Source of the DNA: Dissophora ornata
Taxonomy: Eukaryota > Mortierellomycota > Mortierellomycetes > Mortierellales > Mortierellaceae
Direction of reading: 5' to 3'
DNA length: 37,481 nt
Assembly: GCA_025201705.1 (NCBI GenBank)
Contig: MU616837.1
Location: 1 to 37,481 of the forward strand
A program made the position numbers and the translations under genes. Below, piece by piece: positions 21,520-33,964 of this stretch. Numbering within the stretch: the first letter of the stretch is position 1; each line of letters starts with the position of its first letter. The notes under the pieces were generated by a model, which made no database searches, had not been told where the DNA came from, and saw nothing but the letters and a program-made list of their open reading frames with translations.

Positions 21520-22659
21520 ATTGCCCGTCCTCTCTGCTAGACACCATCGCAGACAAATTTCGGTGGAGACACCAAGAAGTGCTCCAGCTGCAGGCAAATT
21601 TCAGGCTGGAAAAGCTCATTCCCGAGTGTTGCTTCCGAATTTGCCTCGCCACAACGTTCGACCTCTGAGTTACAGCAATAATCCCTATCTCCTTTACCAG
21701 CAGAGCATCGCTGAAGCTTTACCAAGCATCCCTGTTTCTTCTGCGCCTTCTGCTCTATCCACTGGCAGTAATCCATCCTTGCCCATGCTACTAATTCATC
21801 GCGAGATGGCTACGGCAGCCCAGGAGCAGAGTATGATCCAGAACTTGTACTTGAATCCAGTAGCGAAAGAAGCCAAATCCCGGGTTATTGTCTGGCTGCC
21901 AAGTCAGAAAGAGCTGTCATTCGGGGACGCGTATGGTAGGGATGGTCTATCATGCGGCATTCCGAGAGACGTCTACCAGCGCAGCTTCTTCCACCGCCAC
22001 TATACATGCATCAGGCGGCCACGGCTCAACTGCTAAAGGAGAGATGGATACTTTGTCACTTCAAGATAAATTCACGTTTGGTCAGTCTACTTCGGCGCTT
22101 ACGGCTCTCGACGAATGTCCCCCTTCATCTGCAAACTATCTCGGCCATAATGTTTATAGCACGCGCTCCTCTCCCTATTCTTGCACCTGCCATCTTTACC
22201 AAGAGGCTGCGAAGGTTATCGCAGATGCAGTTGCGTTGGCGGACCAAGAAATTCGAGGTTTGCGGACAATTGGCCTCACAGTCTGGATTGACTCGCGACA
22301 TGTGATCTGGGGACAGGATAATGAGGAGGACGGACGGCTAGGCGATCGGATCATGGTTTCGTCTGATAGCCCCACTATGCTCTCTTCAGGAGTACAGTTA
22401 GGGGAAAGAGGAGTGCAGACACAGGTGGGAGCTGCAAAAGCAAGTCACTCGCCACGTGTTTGGCGCACGAGACGTAAAACAGCTGGATGGGTTACTGTCG
22501 TGGGTATTGGTAGGAGATGTTTCAGAAAATGAAATGAGATCTTGTATGGGACAAGGCGCCCCAGGTATTATCGGTGGATCGATGGGAGTGATTATGAAGA
22601 GACCTATTGGGTGTTACGGAAGGTTGGTTGGTGATGGCGAAGAGGATGACATGTCCTGA
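21520..22659 (+). pseudogene. downstream coding remnants of the channel relic, or a separate degraded gene
   Basis: Three protein-like stretches follow in changing frames. The first (about 21521-21950) contains YLNPVAKEAKSRVIVWLPSQ, which resembles the C-terminal extracellular tail of CSC1/PHM7 proteins (a proline- and WLP-containing segment). The second (about 21900-22345) contains EIRGLRTIGLTVWIDSRHVI. The third reads WELQKQVTRHVFGARDVKQL and ends at the stop at 22659. Stretches two and three could be joined by a roughly 50-nt intron (GTTTCG at about 22354 to TTAG), but the first two have no obvious splice. I cannot tell one decayed gene from two. Confidence 0.35.
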
Positions 22660-23138
22660 GGACTAGCCCATACACATATAGCATATCATGATATGATACC
22701 TGTTTTAAAGGTGTGTCTCTGACAGTTAGGCCTAGCACAAAATGAAAATATAATAAACTAGGCAGCTTGGACTATCCTAGACAGATGTACGTATTAAGGA
22801 GGCACTTCGGTAGGGATCAGGACATGGCCAAACGTCCAAGATTTTTCGTCATAGATGTGAGAGAGCGTTGGGGGCAGAACGTCCCTCCACATCTTAGAGA
22901 CGGGGCAGCACGCAAGACCATGACGACAAGATATATACTTGCAGCCATCGGGAATCACCGATGATATACTTCACCATGTAAATGGAATGGTAGAGACAGC
23001 CGTATTGTCATAATGACTCTTTAACTCATTCGAACTATGGTATCTGGCACGCTCCGCTAATCGACGCCACCAATTTTAAGGTTCGATGCGCTCAATAATG
23101 GGCTGAATCGAGGCACGGACCACACTAAACATGCGTCA
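22660..23138. other. intergenic between channel relic and ORC1 3' end
   Basis: No gene is seen. There is a perfect 14-nt palindrome, CATATCATGATATG (22682-22695), and an AATAAA near 22750 that could end transcripts of the relic. Confidence 0.5.
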
Positions 23139-26101
23139 CTACGTAGCAGGTGCAGAGGGAAGGGTATCCAGCAGCCGCCTGAAGAGCGGATCGACCTTGA
23201 GCGCCATAATCACATCTTCTTCACTGACGCTCAGCCTCACCCGTTGACGAATGTCATGTTTCCCCGATTCCACCAGGAGACACCGAGAAGAACCGAGACT
23301 CGCGCAAATCGCCGAGAGGTCACTTAACATCGGTGGCTCAATGTTCTGCAGCCGACACATCTGCAAATGCGCGTGCGCAATCTCGGAGAATTCCACCTCT
23401 GCTAGACCCAGGCGTCGTAGCCTTAAGGTGAGGGCCACAAGAAAGAGTTTTTGGTGCAAGGATGCCGTCTGAATAAGTCGGACATTGGGTGAGGCAAACA
23501 TTTCCTTAATGGCCTGATCGACAACCCGAATAGTCACTTGTTCTGGCTCGTGAGTAGGGCCAAGGTCCGTGAACGGGTTCTTTTGCGCCACTCTAAGTCT
23601 CTGCTCCTCAGCTTTTTGTGCATTACTCTCCACAATTTCTACAGCGCGTCTTGAGAGTAAGAACAAAGATCTCATCAATTATTTCGTGCAAACCATGCAA
23701 GGGATTATGACATTTCATTTGTATTGCTGCTATTACCTGCAAATATCGAGAGCACGTCGGGCATCTCCAGAAACCGCGCCAACTTTACGAGCAGCAAACT
23801 CGATTGCCTCCCTTCTAAATGCCTTGATACCCTCCAGTCGCGACTCGACAATCTTCACAAGTTGCTGGTACGTATATGGTTGGAAGTTAATTCTAGTAAG
23901 ACCTATATTTTACGGGAAATGTTCGACAGTTAGGCAGTGCAGACATCAAAGAGTCATCGATGAACGATGCGATATGGATGCGCATTGTACCCAGGCGACT
24001 CGAGACTTTGTTGGAGAGCATGCGCTCGGGAAGGTCCATGGTATTCGCGACAGCGACGACGATCAATCGAGAATGCAGCCAATTTGGCCACTCGAAAAAG
24101 TTGTACATGACTGTTTGCTTCGCAGTAACAAGCAGATCCAGCTCATCCATAAGCACAACGCTATCAAAATACAGAAATTCGAGGCCACAAAACATTAGTC
24201 CGGACGATTCAATGCTAGGAATTGCTATGCCAGCATCATTATGCGGATATCTCACCATGGCAATCGCCTTGGTCCGGGCGTGCTAAACTGCTTTTCCAGC
24301 AGCTGCAATGCGTGGTTTGCAGTGACTTTTTGATCCGAGAGCGCCATCCACAGCAGCACGTAAGCATAGGATGGTTCCGTGACCTTCATTCCGTTAATCT
24401 CCACGAACTGAAACGGCGAAATTTCCTTCAAATGCCCAAGAGGGTCAGCACATTGTTCAACATTGCAGGTCAGCCGAAAAATGGAGCGAATAATGTGGCT
24501 TTTGCCTTACCCCTTCTTCAGCCTTTGTCTGTAACGATCGAATTACTTCATGCACAGTCGCCGTCTTTCCTGTTCCTGGGACCCCAGAGATGTCTAAGGT
24601 GCGAGTGCAGAATTGTCGGCATAATGTTAGTGGAAATCGCACACATACCTAAGGCAAGGCGCCATCAGCACTGACATGCTGTTATTGGCTTACAAATGCA
24701 ACTTCCAGTGCCTTCTTCAATCGCACTTTCAAGATGCTCCTGAATTTCCAGAAACTCATCCTCGCGGCATGGTAGAGAATCTGGAACAGCCTTCACATGC
24801 AAGCGGTTACGGGCATGCTCAAAGTCCGTCCTCGGCGCAGTTGCAGAGATTGCTCTGTGTGTAGTTGGTGTTTGTACTACCAGCGACCTACGACAATCAC
24901 ATCCCAGAGTCAACACAATGCATATCCGTTCAACATTTCTTCATCAGCAGCGCATCCCCAGGAGCTTACTTGGCACGCTTTGCTGTTGCTGTCGCTTTGG
25001 CGGTCTTTCGGTTTGCTGGAGTGGCTGGGACCTTCCTCTTGGGCGGGTGCTTCTTCCGCTCGTCCTCAGATGCATCATCGTCGCCATAGTCGTCCGGGCT
25101 CTCGTCCGCTCGCTCATCTTCCTCCTGGTTGGAGTCATGCCAGGAATTGTAGGTATTAGTGCTTTGAGCAAGTGTGAGTTCTGTCGCATTTAGAAGCAAT
25201 CGTAACTTACAAAATCCGACGCCTTGTCAGAGTCGCTTTCATCCTGTCGTTGTCTCTTTTTGCCCGTCCGATGCGGATGTGAAGAACCAGAAAGTGCGGG
25301 TTTTGTCCTGGAGGATTGGGACGTTGCTGGAGCTAAACGATCTGAAGGCTTTGGCTTCGGTCGAGTTTCCTTCTCCTCTTTCAGCTTCAGCATTTCCACG
25401 TCGCCTTTCCAATCCACTGTATGATATCCTGTCATCTTCCGTACCATTCCCCTGCAGAACCAAACCTTGCCTTTCTCCTCGCTCTGAAGTTTCGCCTCTC
25501 CTGACCCAAATCGCTTTCTCCACTCGGACTCGCTCAGAACATGGCATTTCGCAGTAACGGTGCTTACGTCGTTTTTATCATCGTCGAGAGAATAGACAAT
25601 CTCGTAGTCCTCAATACTTTCTGGGAAATTCCCTCTGCGCTGATGCCTTCGAAGTTTGCCAATGTCCTCCGCCTGGTGAAACCAACGGAAATCGCCTTCG
25701 AGCTCTCGGTTTTCGGTTTCCCACAGTGAAGCTATTTGCGCCACCTCATATTTCCTGATGCTGTATTTCTCATTTTTAACGAGGACAATGTCTCCGACTC
25801 TATACGTTGTCTTGCCCTTCTTGAAGCCGCCGTAATATGGGATGTTTGATAGCCCAGATCCACGAGTCGCTCTTCGTGTGAGCGCCGACTCTAACCCGCC
25901 TTTTTCATCGCTATCCTTCTGACTGTTCACTGCCCCAGACGATTTCCTGGGAAGAAGCGTTTCTTTATTGAGAGGCTCACCGATCCACTCGACGTTGTCA
26001 TCCTCGGAATCGGATTCGGAGACAGGGTAAAGGGCGTCTAGTTTCGCCTGCAACCTTGCTTTTTCCAACCGCTTGTTAACCTTCTGTGTGGTGGTGACCA
26101 T
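23139..26101 (-). CDS. ORC1: origin recognition complex subunit 1 (BAH + AAA+ + winged helix)
   Basis: Predicted - strand exons are 26101-25211, 25124-24970, 24887-24694, 24593-24511, 24425-24256, 24160-23991, 23902-23737 and 23649-23139; all phases agree and give 779 residues. A BAH domain fills about 85-245. A Lys/Asp/Glu-rich linker follows, then the AAA+ ATPase opening with [13 protein letters not shown]. Walker A is [11 protein letters not shown] (about 417-427), Walker B VVLMDELD (499-506), sensor 1 [12 protein letters not shown] and the arginine finger region [10 protein letters not shown] winged-helix C-terminus completes it. ORC1 is the ATP-binding core of the origin recognition complex, which loads MCM helicases with CDC6; the BAH domain binds nucleosomes. 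Length is near the usual 750-900 residues. All catalytic motifs are intact, so it should be functional. The gene diverges from INTS6. Confidence 0.95.
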
Positions 26102-26461
26102 GTCGGATTAAGATCATCGATGTTCACTGGCTTTCTCGATGAGCAGTGGACACGAACCAGGAACACGACTGAATCCTCGAATATTCGGCATGTGTGGCTT
26201 GTCTGGCGGATCTGACATGAAATCCAACGAGCGACCTCCCTGCACGCCGGATAAGTTTGCTCTTTGCATGCTAAACATCATTCCTTTGTTCGTTCACATC
26301 CCCCTTTGTCTCTTTCTTAAGCATTTCTCGTTGTTTTTATTATTATTGCTTTATGTGGAAAATACTGTTGACCACCGCCTTGTAGAATTCTGTACATTAT
26401 AATACTGGAGGAAAGGGAACATACATTTATACCATCCTTGTCAACGTTTCAGTGAAGTACA
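26102..26461. promoter_or_regulatory. divergent ORC1/INTS6 promoter
   Basis: These 360 bp lie between two oppositely directed start codons. I looked for an MCB box (ACGCGT), the classical fungal G1/S element expected near ORC1, and found none. The INTS6 side is T-rich (26280-26350). Confidence 0.5.
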
Positions 26462-29400
26462 ATGATTGTGATCTTCCTGGTCGACAGCAGTGCGTCGATG
26501 AACCAAAAGTTCTCGAATGGCATGTCAGCATTGGAATGTACAAAGTCAGGCATTGAGCATCTCGCCAAGGTAAATGGGAGAGCTTTCCGCGTCGGTTAAC
26601 ACGCTGACCTTGAGCGAATATCGCGTCAACGTGGTGCCACGCATGACCTTGGACTACATTCAATATCACTGAAGACGTCAACCTTCACTGATGGAATCGC
26701 GCTCGCGTGTAATTATAGCATCTTCCACACGTCAAACCAGCCGAGAAGCACAACGACAAGTTCATGCTTGTCACCTACGAGGAAGGCCCTGGATGTGTCA
26801 AGGTACGAATGTCATGAATGTTGCATGCGAGAAAGTGTATCCGCCAACGAATGTTCTCGATATCTGATCTGTCACTCCTATTCTATGCTGTGCTAGTCGT
26901 CACTGAAAGACCCATTGGTACATCTTATCAAAGAGCTCAAAGTACTCAAGGCCTGTGATATGTCCAACCCCGGAGCATCACTCTCGACCATTTTCGACCT
27001 ACTCAATGTACACCGCGTTCACCATGGACTCGATACTCCTGCTAGCGTAAGAACACAACATGCCATCCCCTGCGCTATCTCCCGTTAGTTGAGACCGATT
27101 GGTTGGCCCATTGATAACACGGAATGCTTTCGATCATATTGAAACATCTAGGGACGCTTCCCGGGCACAATTGAACCTTCAATTATTCTATGGTTTACGG
27201 ACGGTGGAAGGCAATCGTCGCCTCAAGGAATTTTAGACAGGGTATGAACAATCACGGAACATGACGAAATGCTTTGACGGCCTAGAAAGCAATCCCCGAC
27301 CTTCTGGATATTGAATCTCACTTCTCACGTTGATTCCGACCTTAGCTTAACATTCCAGGAATTACATCCGCCGGAGTTGATTATTACCACGAGCCCTTCC
27401 GATGGGATCAAAGGCTCTACACAATATTCCTGGAACCCAATGTGGAGATGGTCGATCCACAGCTCAGCATTCTTAGCACAGTCATGGGAGGTAAATACAG
27501 GGAACATTGAAGACATTGTTCCGTAAGGAGGATCTATGGATGTGGAGCAGAGAAACGGCTATTTGCTCTGGTGTGCTGGACGTCGGATCTAACGTGTTTC
27601 GTCGCAACTTCCAAAATAGGAACCAGCTATCGAGTGCGATCATTGAGACATATGCTTCAGGCGATGGACTGCATATTAGGAATCAGCAAAATACCCCCGA
27701 CTCAATACTCACCTCAAGCGGTTCTTCACATTTACGGCGTCGTTGTTAATTTCGAAGACTTGATTGGTAAGATAGCTTGTTTGAGTGACTTTCTCTATGA
27801 TTTAAATACTACATCATTGTATCCAATCCTGACTATGCCGCTTACTGCTTTCTTGATTTTAACATTCAAAGTGGATCCACGACGCCCTAACACCGCTAAC
27901 CATCACCAATTGGTGTACGTCAACCCATCATGGCTCAGTCCATTGACGCGGCACTCCGGCTTTTTCCCTATCCCAGAGTCATTCTGGCCCGAGGCGGATA
28001 CTCAGCGATTGCCGACAAGGAACGCACAACCGACATTACACTATCACACGAAAGAAGAAAAGAGCGTCGAGATCCCCGAAGGATTCCCGTATGACAAATA
28101 CGTCGTTGCGCCATGTCCGATGACTCAGGAGCTTCTAACGCGACCTCCGGGATCTTGCTGGCCTGTAAGTCGAGTATACGAATTGCAGACTTTACCATGT
28201 AGCACATATCCCAGGTGCAGCATGGACTAACGCTTGGTGTGCTGTTTTAGGTATATATCAAGAACAGTTACAAGACTGATGGGTTTGGATTCCCATTCGG
28301 ATTCTTAAAGGCAAACACCAACAAAACTGCAGTGACCCTGACAGTGGTCGCTTATAACTATCCAGCGCTGTTCACTTTGCTTGTGAACTTTAACTCTATT
28401 CCCGGACGGATACCGACACTAGAATGGCTTCGAGACTTCTCCGAGTATCTAAGTCATACGCCTTCTTATTACTATACACCATTAAGGAACGCATTGAAGC
28501 GGATAGGGCTTATTAATATTATACAACTGGACCAAGGGGTGTTGAGCCCAGCACTGCAGAAAGTCATCAGCAAGAACAAGATGCAGGCCAAAGGAGAGCT
28601 GGATAGGTTCTTGGCTGCAGAGTCAAATGCCTCTGTAGAAATTATGGGCACAAAAAAGAAGACGCTCTGCGCCAATGCGTTTGATGTTCCGCGCTCTGAT
28701 CTGATATCGGTTCTTGGCGACCTCAAGCGTTCATTCTTCAAGGAGCTCCAGCTGTCGTCCCTCTCGATGTCAATATCACCCTCTTTGGATTCGCCCACCT
28801 CATCGCCACAGCCTTCGTTGAAACTGACATCAGGGGCAGCAAGACCGACAACGTCGAGACTAGATTCACTCGTAGACCCTGACGATCTACACTCATTACC
28901 GATTGCCGACATGGGAATTTATCAAGACCGCATGCAAAAGATCCAGCAGGAGAACCTTAGAGACCCATTCCGAGACGAAGAATCGGCCAAGTCACTACAG
29001 AGAACGATGTTCGGTAACCCTTACAAACAGGACAAAAAGGTGTCTATCGACGAGGAAGATGAGGCGTCCGCGGCAGACTCGTCAATATCGTCCAACAGCT
29101 CTTCCAACGGATCATCCTGGTCATCCATATTGGGCAGGAAGCGGAAACCTCGGCGAAGGTCCGTTACGCCATCTCACTTTCCTATTGAGAAGATCCCTAG
29201 TTTAGCCCATGGCGATCGATCGATGTCTGGCAAGGTTCAAGTGGTGTCGCTTGGCGCTTCTGGTGGAAGGATCCCGATGTTGAAAATTACGGTCCAAGAT
29301 GGTTCTGGCAGAGTGCAGCCATCAGAGGATCTTACAGAAGGTCTCAGCCGACACATGGTCATGCATGATGGAGAGGACGAGGATGAGGATGACGAGGAAT

Positions 29401-30441
29401 TTAGGAGAGCAATGTTCAGCTCTGACGAGATGGAGTTGGATGGGGATGATGAGGCTGCGCGTCTTCGAGCTGACACACCGATGCCCGGAGGTATCGGTTT
29501 GGATGATGATGATGAAGATATGGAGGACCTACAGCGTGCGCAGGAGATGATTCCCCCACCTATCATGTCTGTCAGTCTTGACGATATCACTGCCGAAACG
29601 TCTGGACTGCCATACCAGGGCAAGGATGACTCTAACTCAGAGTTGTTGGAGGACCAAGATTATGGTCAGCATCGCCAAGGCCTCAAAGAGGACTTGGATC
29701 ACCTCAACGGACAGGCGAACCCTGTCTTCGAGAGTCTTGTTTATGACCCAACGGCGCTCATGGAGCTCCAATCTATCCCACAAGTGATACCGGAACGCGG
29801 CCCTCCAGTCGTTACTTTGCAGGCGCAAACAAACGGATCGAAACCGCACTCGTCACAACTAGACAGTGGCAAATTGGAGAGCGGCCCAAATACTGTCGAT
29901 ACAGCGCTGGAAATGAACGGAGTCTCCCATCTCACACCAATACCACTTCTAACGCCGCCTTCTTCGGATGACATCTCATCCACGCTTGCCCCAGAATCAC
30001 TTAATGGCAAGACTGTTGAGATATCAACCCCGCAAATACATACTGAGCTGTCGGCCATTGTAAATCGGGTACAGCCTAGCGTGTCTCCCGGATCTCCAGC
30101 AGCGCAAGAACAGATGAAGGCTACTCCACTCGAGGTGAAGGCCAGTATGGTCAAGCAGCTCAAGATGGGACCCAAAGGTTCGTATACACACTGTACTCTT
30201 TATCGTTTACAAAATTTGTAATTGGGAATATGGGTATGGTCTAACGTCTTTTTTTTTTTGTGTAATATTAGACTATAACGAAGAAGCTATTATCGATATG
30301 GTCGCGAAGATCAACAGCGCGTCGAACTGGACCAAGGAGCAGAAGCGAACAGTGCTGACGGGATGTCTTATCCTCGCCAAGGGCTTACGTCGTACCCCTG
30401 TTGTGTCGGCACTCGATGCAGCCATGAAAAAGATCAAATAA
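26462..30441 (+). CDS. INTS6: Integrator complex subunit 6 (INTS6/DICE1) homologue
   Basis: Predicted exons are 26462-26569, 26719-26802, 26897-27046, 27152-27241, 27346-27490, 27620-27766, 27872-28164, 28251-30177 and 30272-30441, all in phase, giving 1037 residues. The N-terminus is a von Willebrand A domain with an intact MIDAS motif (DSSAS, residues 8-12). It is followed by family segments EPFRWDQRLYTIFLEPN, MGGTSYRVRSL, PIPESFWPEA and PFGFLKANTN in the order found in animal INTS6. A long acidic disordered stretch (about 440-960) precedes a conserved helical C-terminus (DYNEEAIIDMVAKIN to the stop). In animals INTS6 is in the Integrator, which cleaves snRNA and nascent transcripts and, through INTS6, recruits PP2A; it also joins SOSS DNA-repair complexes. 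Identification is strong; the fungal role is unknown. The last intron starts with a weak donor (GTTCGT). Confidence 0.93.
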
Positions 30442-30599
30442 ACCCAGTGATGATGGTGATTCATGCAAATATAGATATTGTTCAATTAGAGAATATGCTG
30501 AGACTTCTTGTTTATGAACTGCCATTAATCAGCTCGAAGGCACATCTCCATCTCTCGCTCCAATTATTAACCCATTCGACACACCACAGGCGCAGACTC

Positions 30600-32809
<2,210 letters not shown>

Positions 32810-33315
32810 AGCATGGCCTTGTGGCGAGGCGCGGTGTGAGAATCAGACCTGATGACATGTATTAACGAACACAAGGGCATCTCAATAAAGCACCAACACT
32901 TCATGCATGATGTGGCTACAAAGGAGAAAAATATCAGCTAGAGATGTCGCTTCGTAGTCGACTCTAGCTCTCCTGATTCTTCGGCGGTGCTACGATGAAT
33001 GGAAGGATTGACCATGAAGTGCTCTTTTTGCTCTCCTGGGAGAGAAGATTGCATGGGTGCATGGGCTTTGACATCGATTTAAGGAGAGTTCGTGAACAAA
33101 GCACCCAAATTATCGACTCTTGTGACCACTCCTGCCACTCCTCCTATTCCACCACGCGCCGATGACTTTCTTCATTCCAACACAGCTCACATTCAGCTGT
33201 CAACCCAAGACGCATTGCATCTGTTTCCCTCTCGCAACCGCACAGGCACCCAGCGACTCCAACTAGTTACAGATACACACCTTCATACTGCTCAAACAGT
33301 GCACTCTACAGCAAC
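32810..33315. other. intergenic: NKAP 3' UTR and ATG8 promoter
   Basis: The left part holds the NKAP poly(A) signal. The right part (33120-33300) is C-rich with long stretches of C/A/T and little G, as in the leader of an abundantly expressed gene. No additional gene is supported; a 109-codon frame overlapping the ATG8 start is noise. Confidence 0.5.
32884..32889 (+). terminator. AATAAA poly(A) signal of NKAP
   Basis: AATAAA lies 75 nt after the NKAP stop codon in an otherwise gene-free stretch. Confidence 0.6.
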
Positions 33316-33876
33316 ATGGTTCGCTCCGCTTTCCAACAAGAACACACCTTCGGTACTGCCAAGCTTTCTTATTATTTTGCTCCGCGATGCGACTCTTCTT
33401 ACCACCAACATTGCCTACTGACATCTCGCCAATACAACCGTTTCCACGCTACGTTAGAGAAACGCAAGGCTGAAGCTGAGCGCATCCGTCAAAAGTACCC
33501 TGACCGCATCCCTGTAAGTTTTCGTGTCTTTCTATCAGAAAGCGATTACAAATGTGCATCAGCAACGTCTTTACGTTCTGCCTCCTAATCACGTCATGAC
33601 CAGGTGATTTGTGAGAAAGTCGACAAGTCGGACATTGCGACCATCGACAAGAAGAAGTATCTCGTCCCCGCGGACTTGACGGTCGGACAATTCGTGTATG
33701 TGATCCGCAAGCGCATCAAGCTCTCGCCTGAAAAGGCGATCTTCATCTTTGTGAACGAAGTGTTGCCCCCAGCAGCCGCGCTGATGTCGTCCATCTACGA
33801 GGAACACCAAGACAAGGATGGATTTTTGTACATCACTTACTCAGGCGAGAACACATTTGGTTGTTCTCCTCAATAA
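33316..33876 (+). CDS. ATG8: ATG8/GABARAP-type autophagy ubiquitin-like protein
   Basis: Exons 33316-33352, 33458-33513 and 33604-33876 give 121 residues. The sequence is almost invariant within the family: [20 protein letters not shown] at the start, [20 protein letters not shown] in the ubiquitin-like fold, and [14 protein letters not shown] at the end. The processing glycine is G117, followed by four residues (CSPQ) that the protease ATG4 removes before lipidation to phosphatidylethanolamine on autophagosomes. The first exon codes only 12 residues plus one base, so the start must be reached through a 105-nt intron; the split Glu13 codon restores HTFEKRKAE exactly. Both introns are in phase. 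An AATAAA overlaps the stop codon and a second one follows 52 nt later. Confidence 0.97.
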
Positions 33877-33877
33877 A
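33872..33877 (+). terminator. AATAAA overlapping the ATG8 stop codon
   Basis: The hexamer starts in the last codon and covers the TAA stop and the next base. A second AATAAA at 33928-33933 is better placed to direct cleavage, so this one may be fortuitous. Confidence 0.35.
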
Positions 33878-33927
33878 TGTAGCGCGCCAAGCTGTTTGCG
33901 GAATGAAATTTTATCTTCGCAGTCGCG

Positions 33928-33933
33928 AATAAA
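33928..33933 (+). terminator. AATAAA poly(A) signal of ATG8
   Basis: AATAAA lies 52 nt after the ATG8 stop and 32 nt before the end of the convergent F-box gene. Confidence 0.55.
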
Positions 33934-33964
33934 TGAATGTTCGTTACACTTCTGCTGTGTTCTA

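Noticed and set aside
22682..22695. Perfect 14-nt palindrome CATATCATGATATG
   Set aside because: AT-rich palindromes of this size are common by chance in intergenic DNA and nothing nearby gives it a role.
33092..33421. 109-codon + frame upstream of and overlapping the ATG8 start
   Set aside because: Composition follows the C/A-rich leader; it overlaps ATG8 exon 1 in another frame and has no family resemblance.
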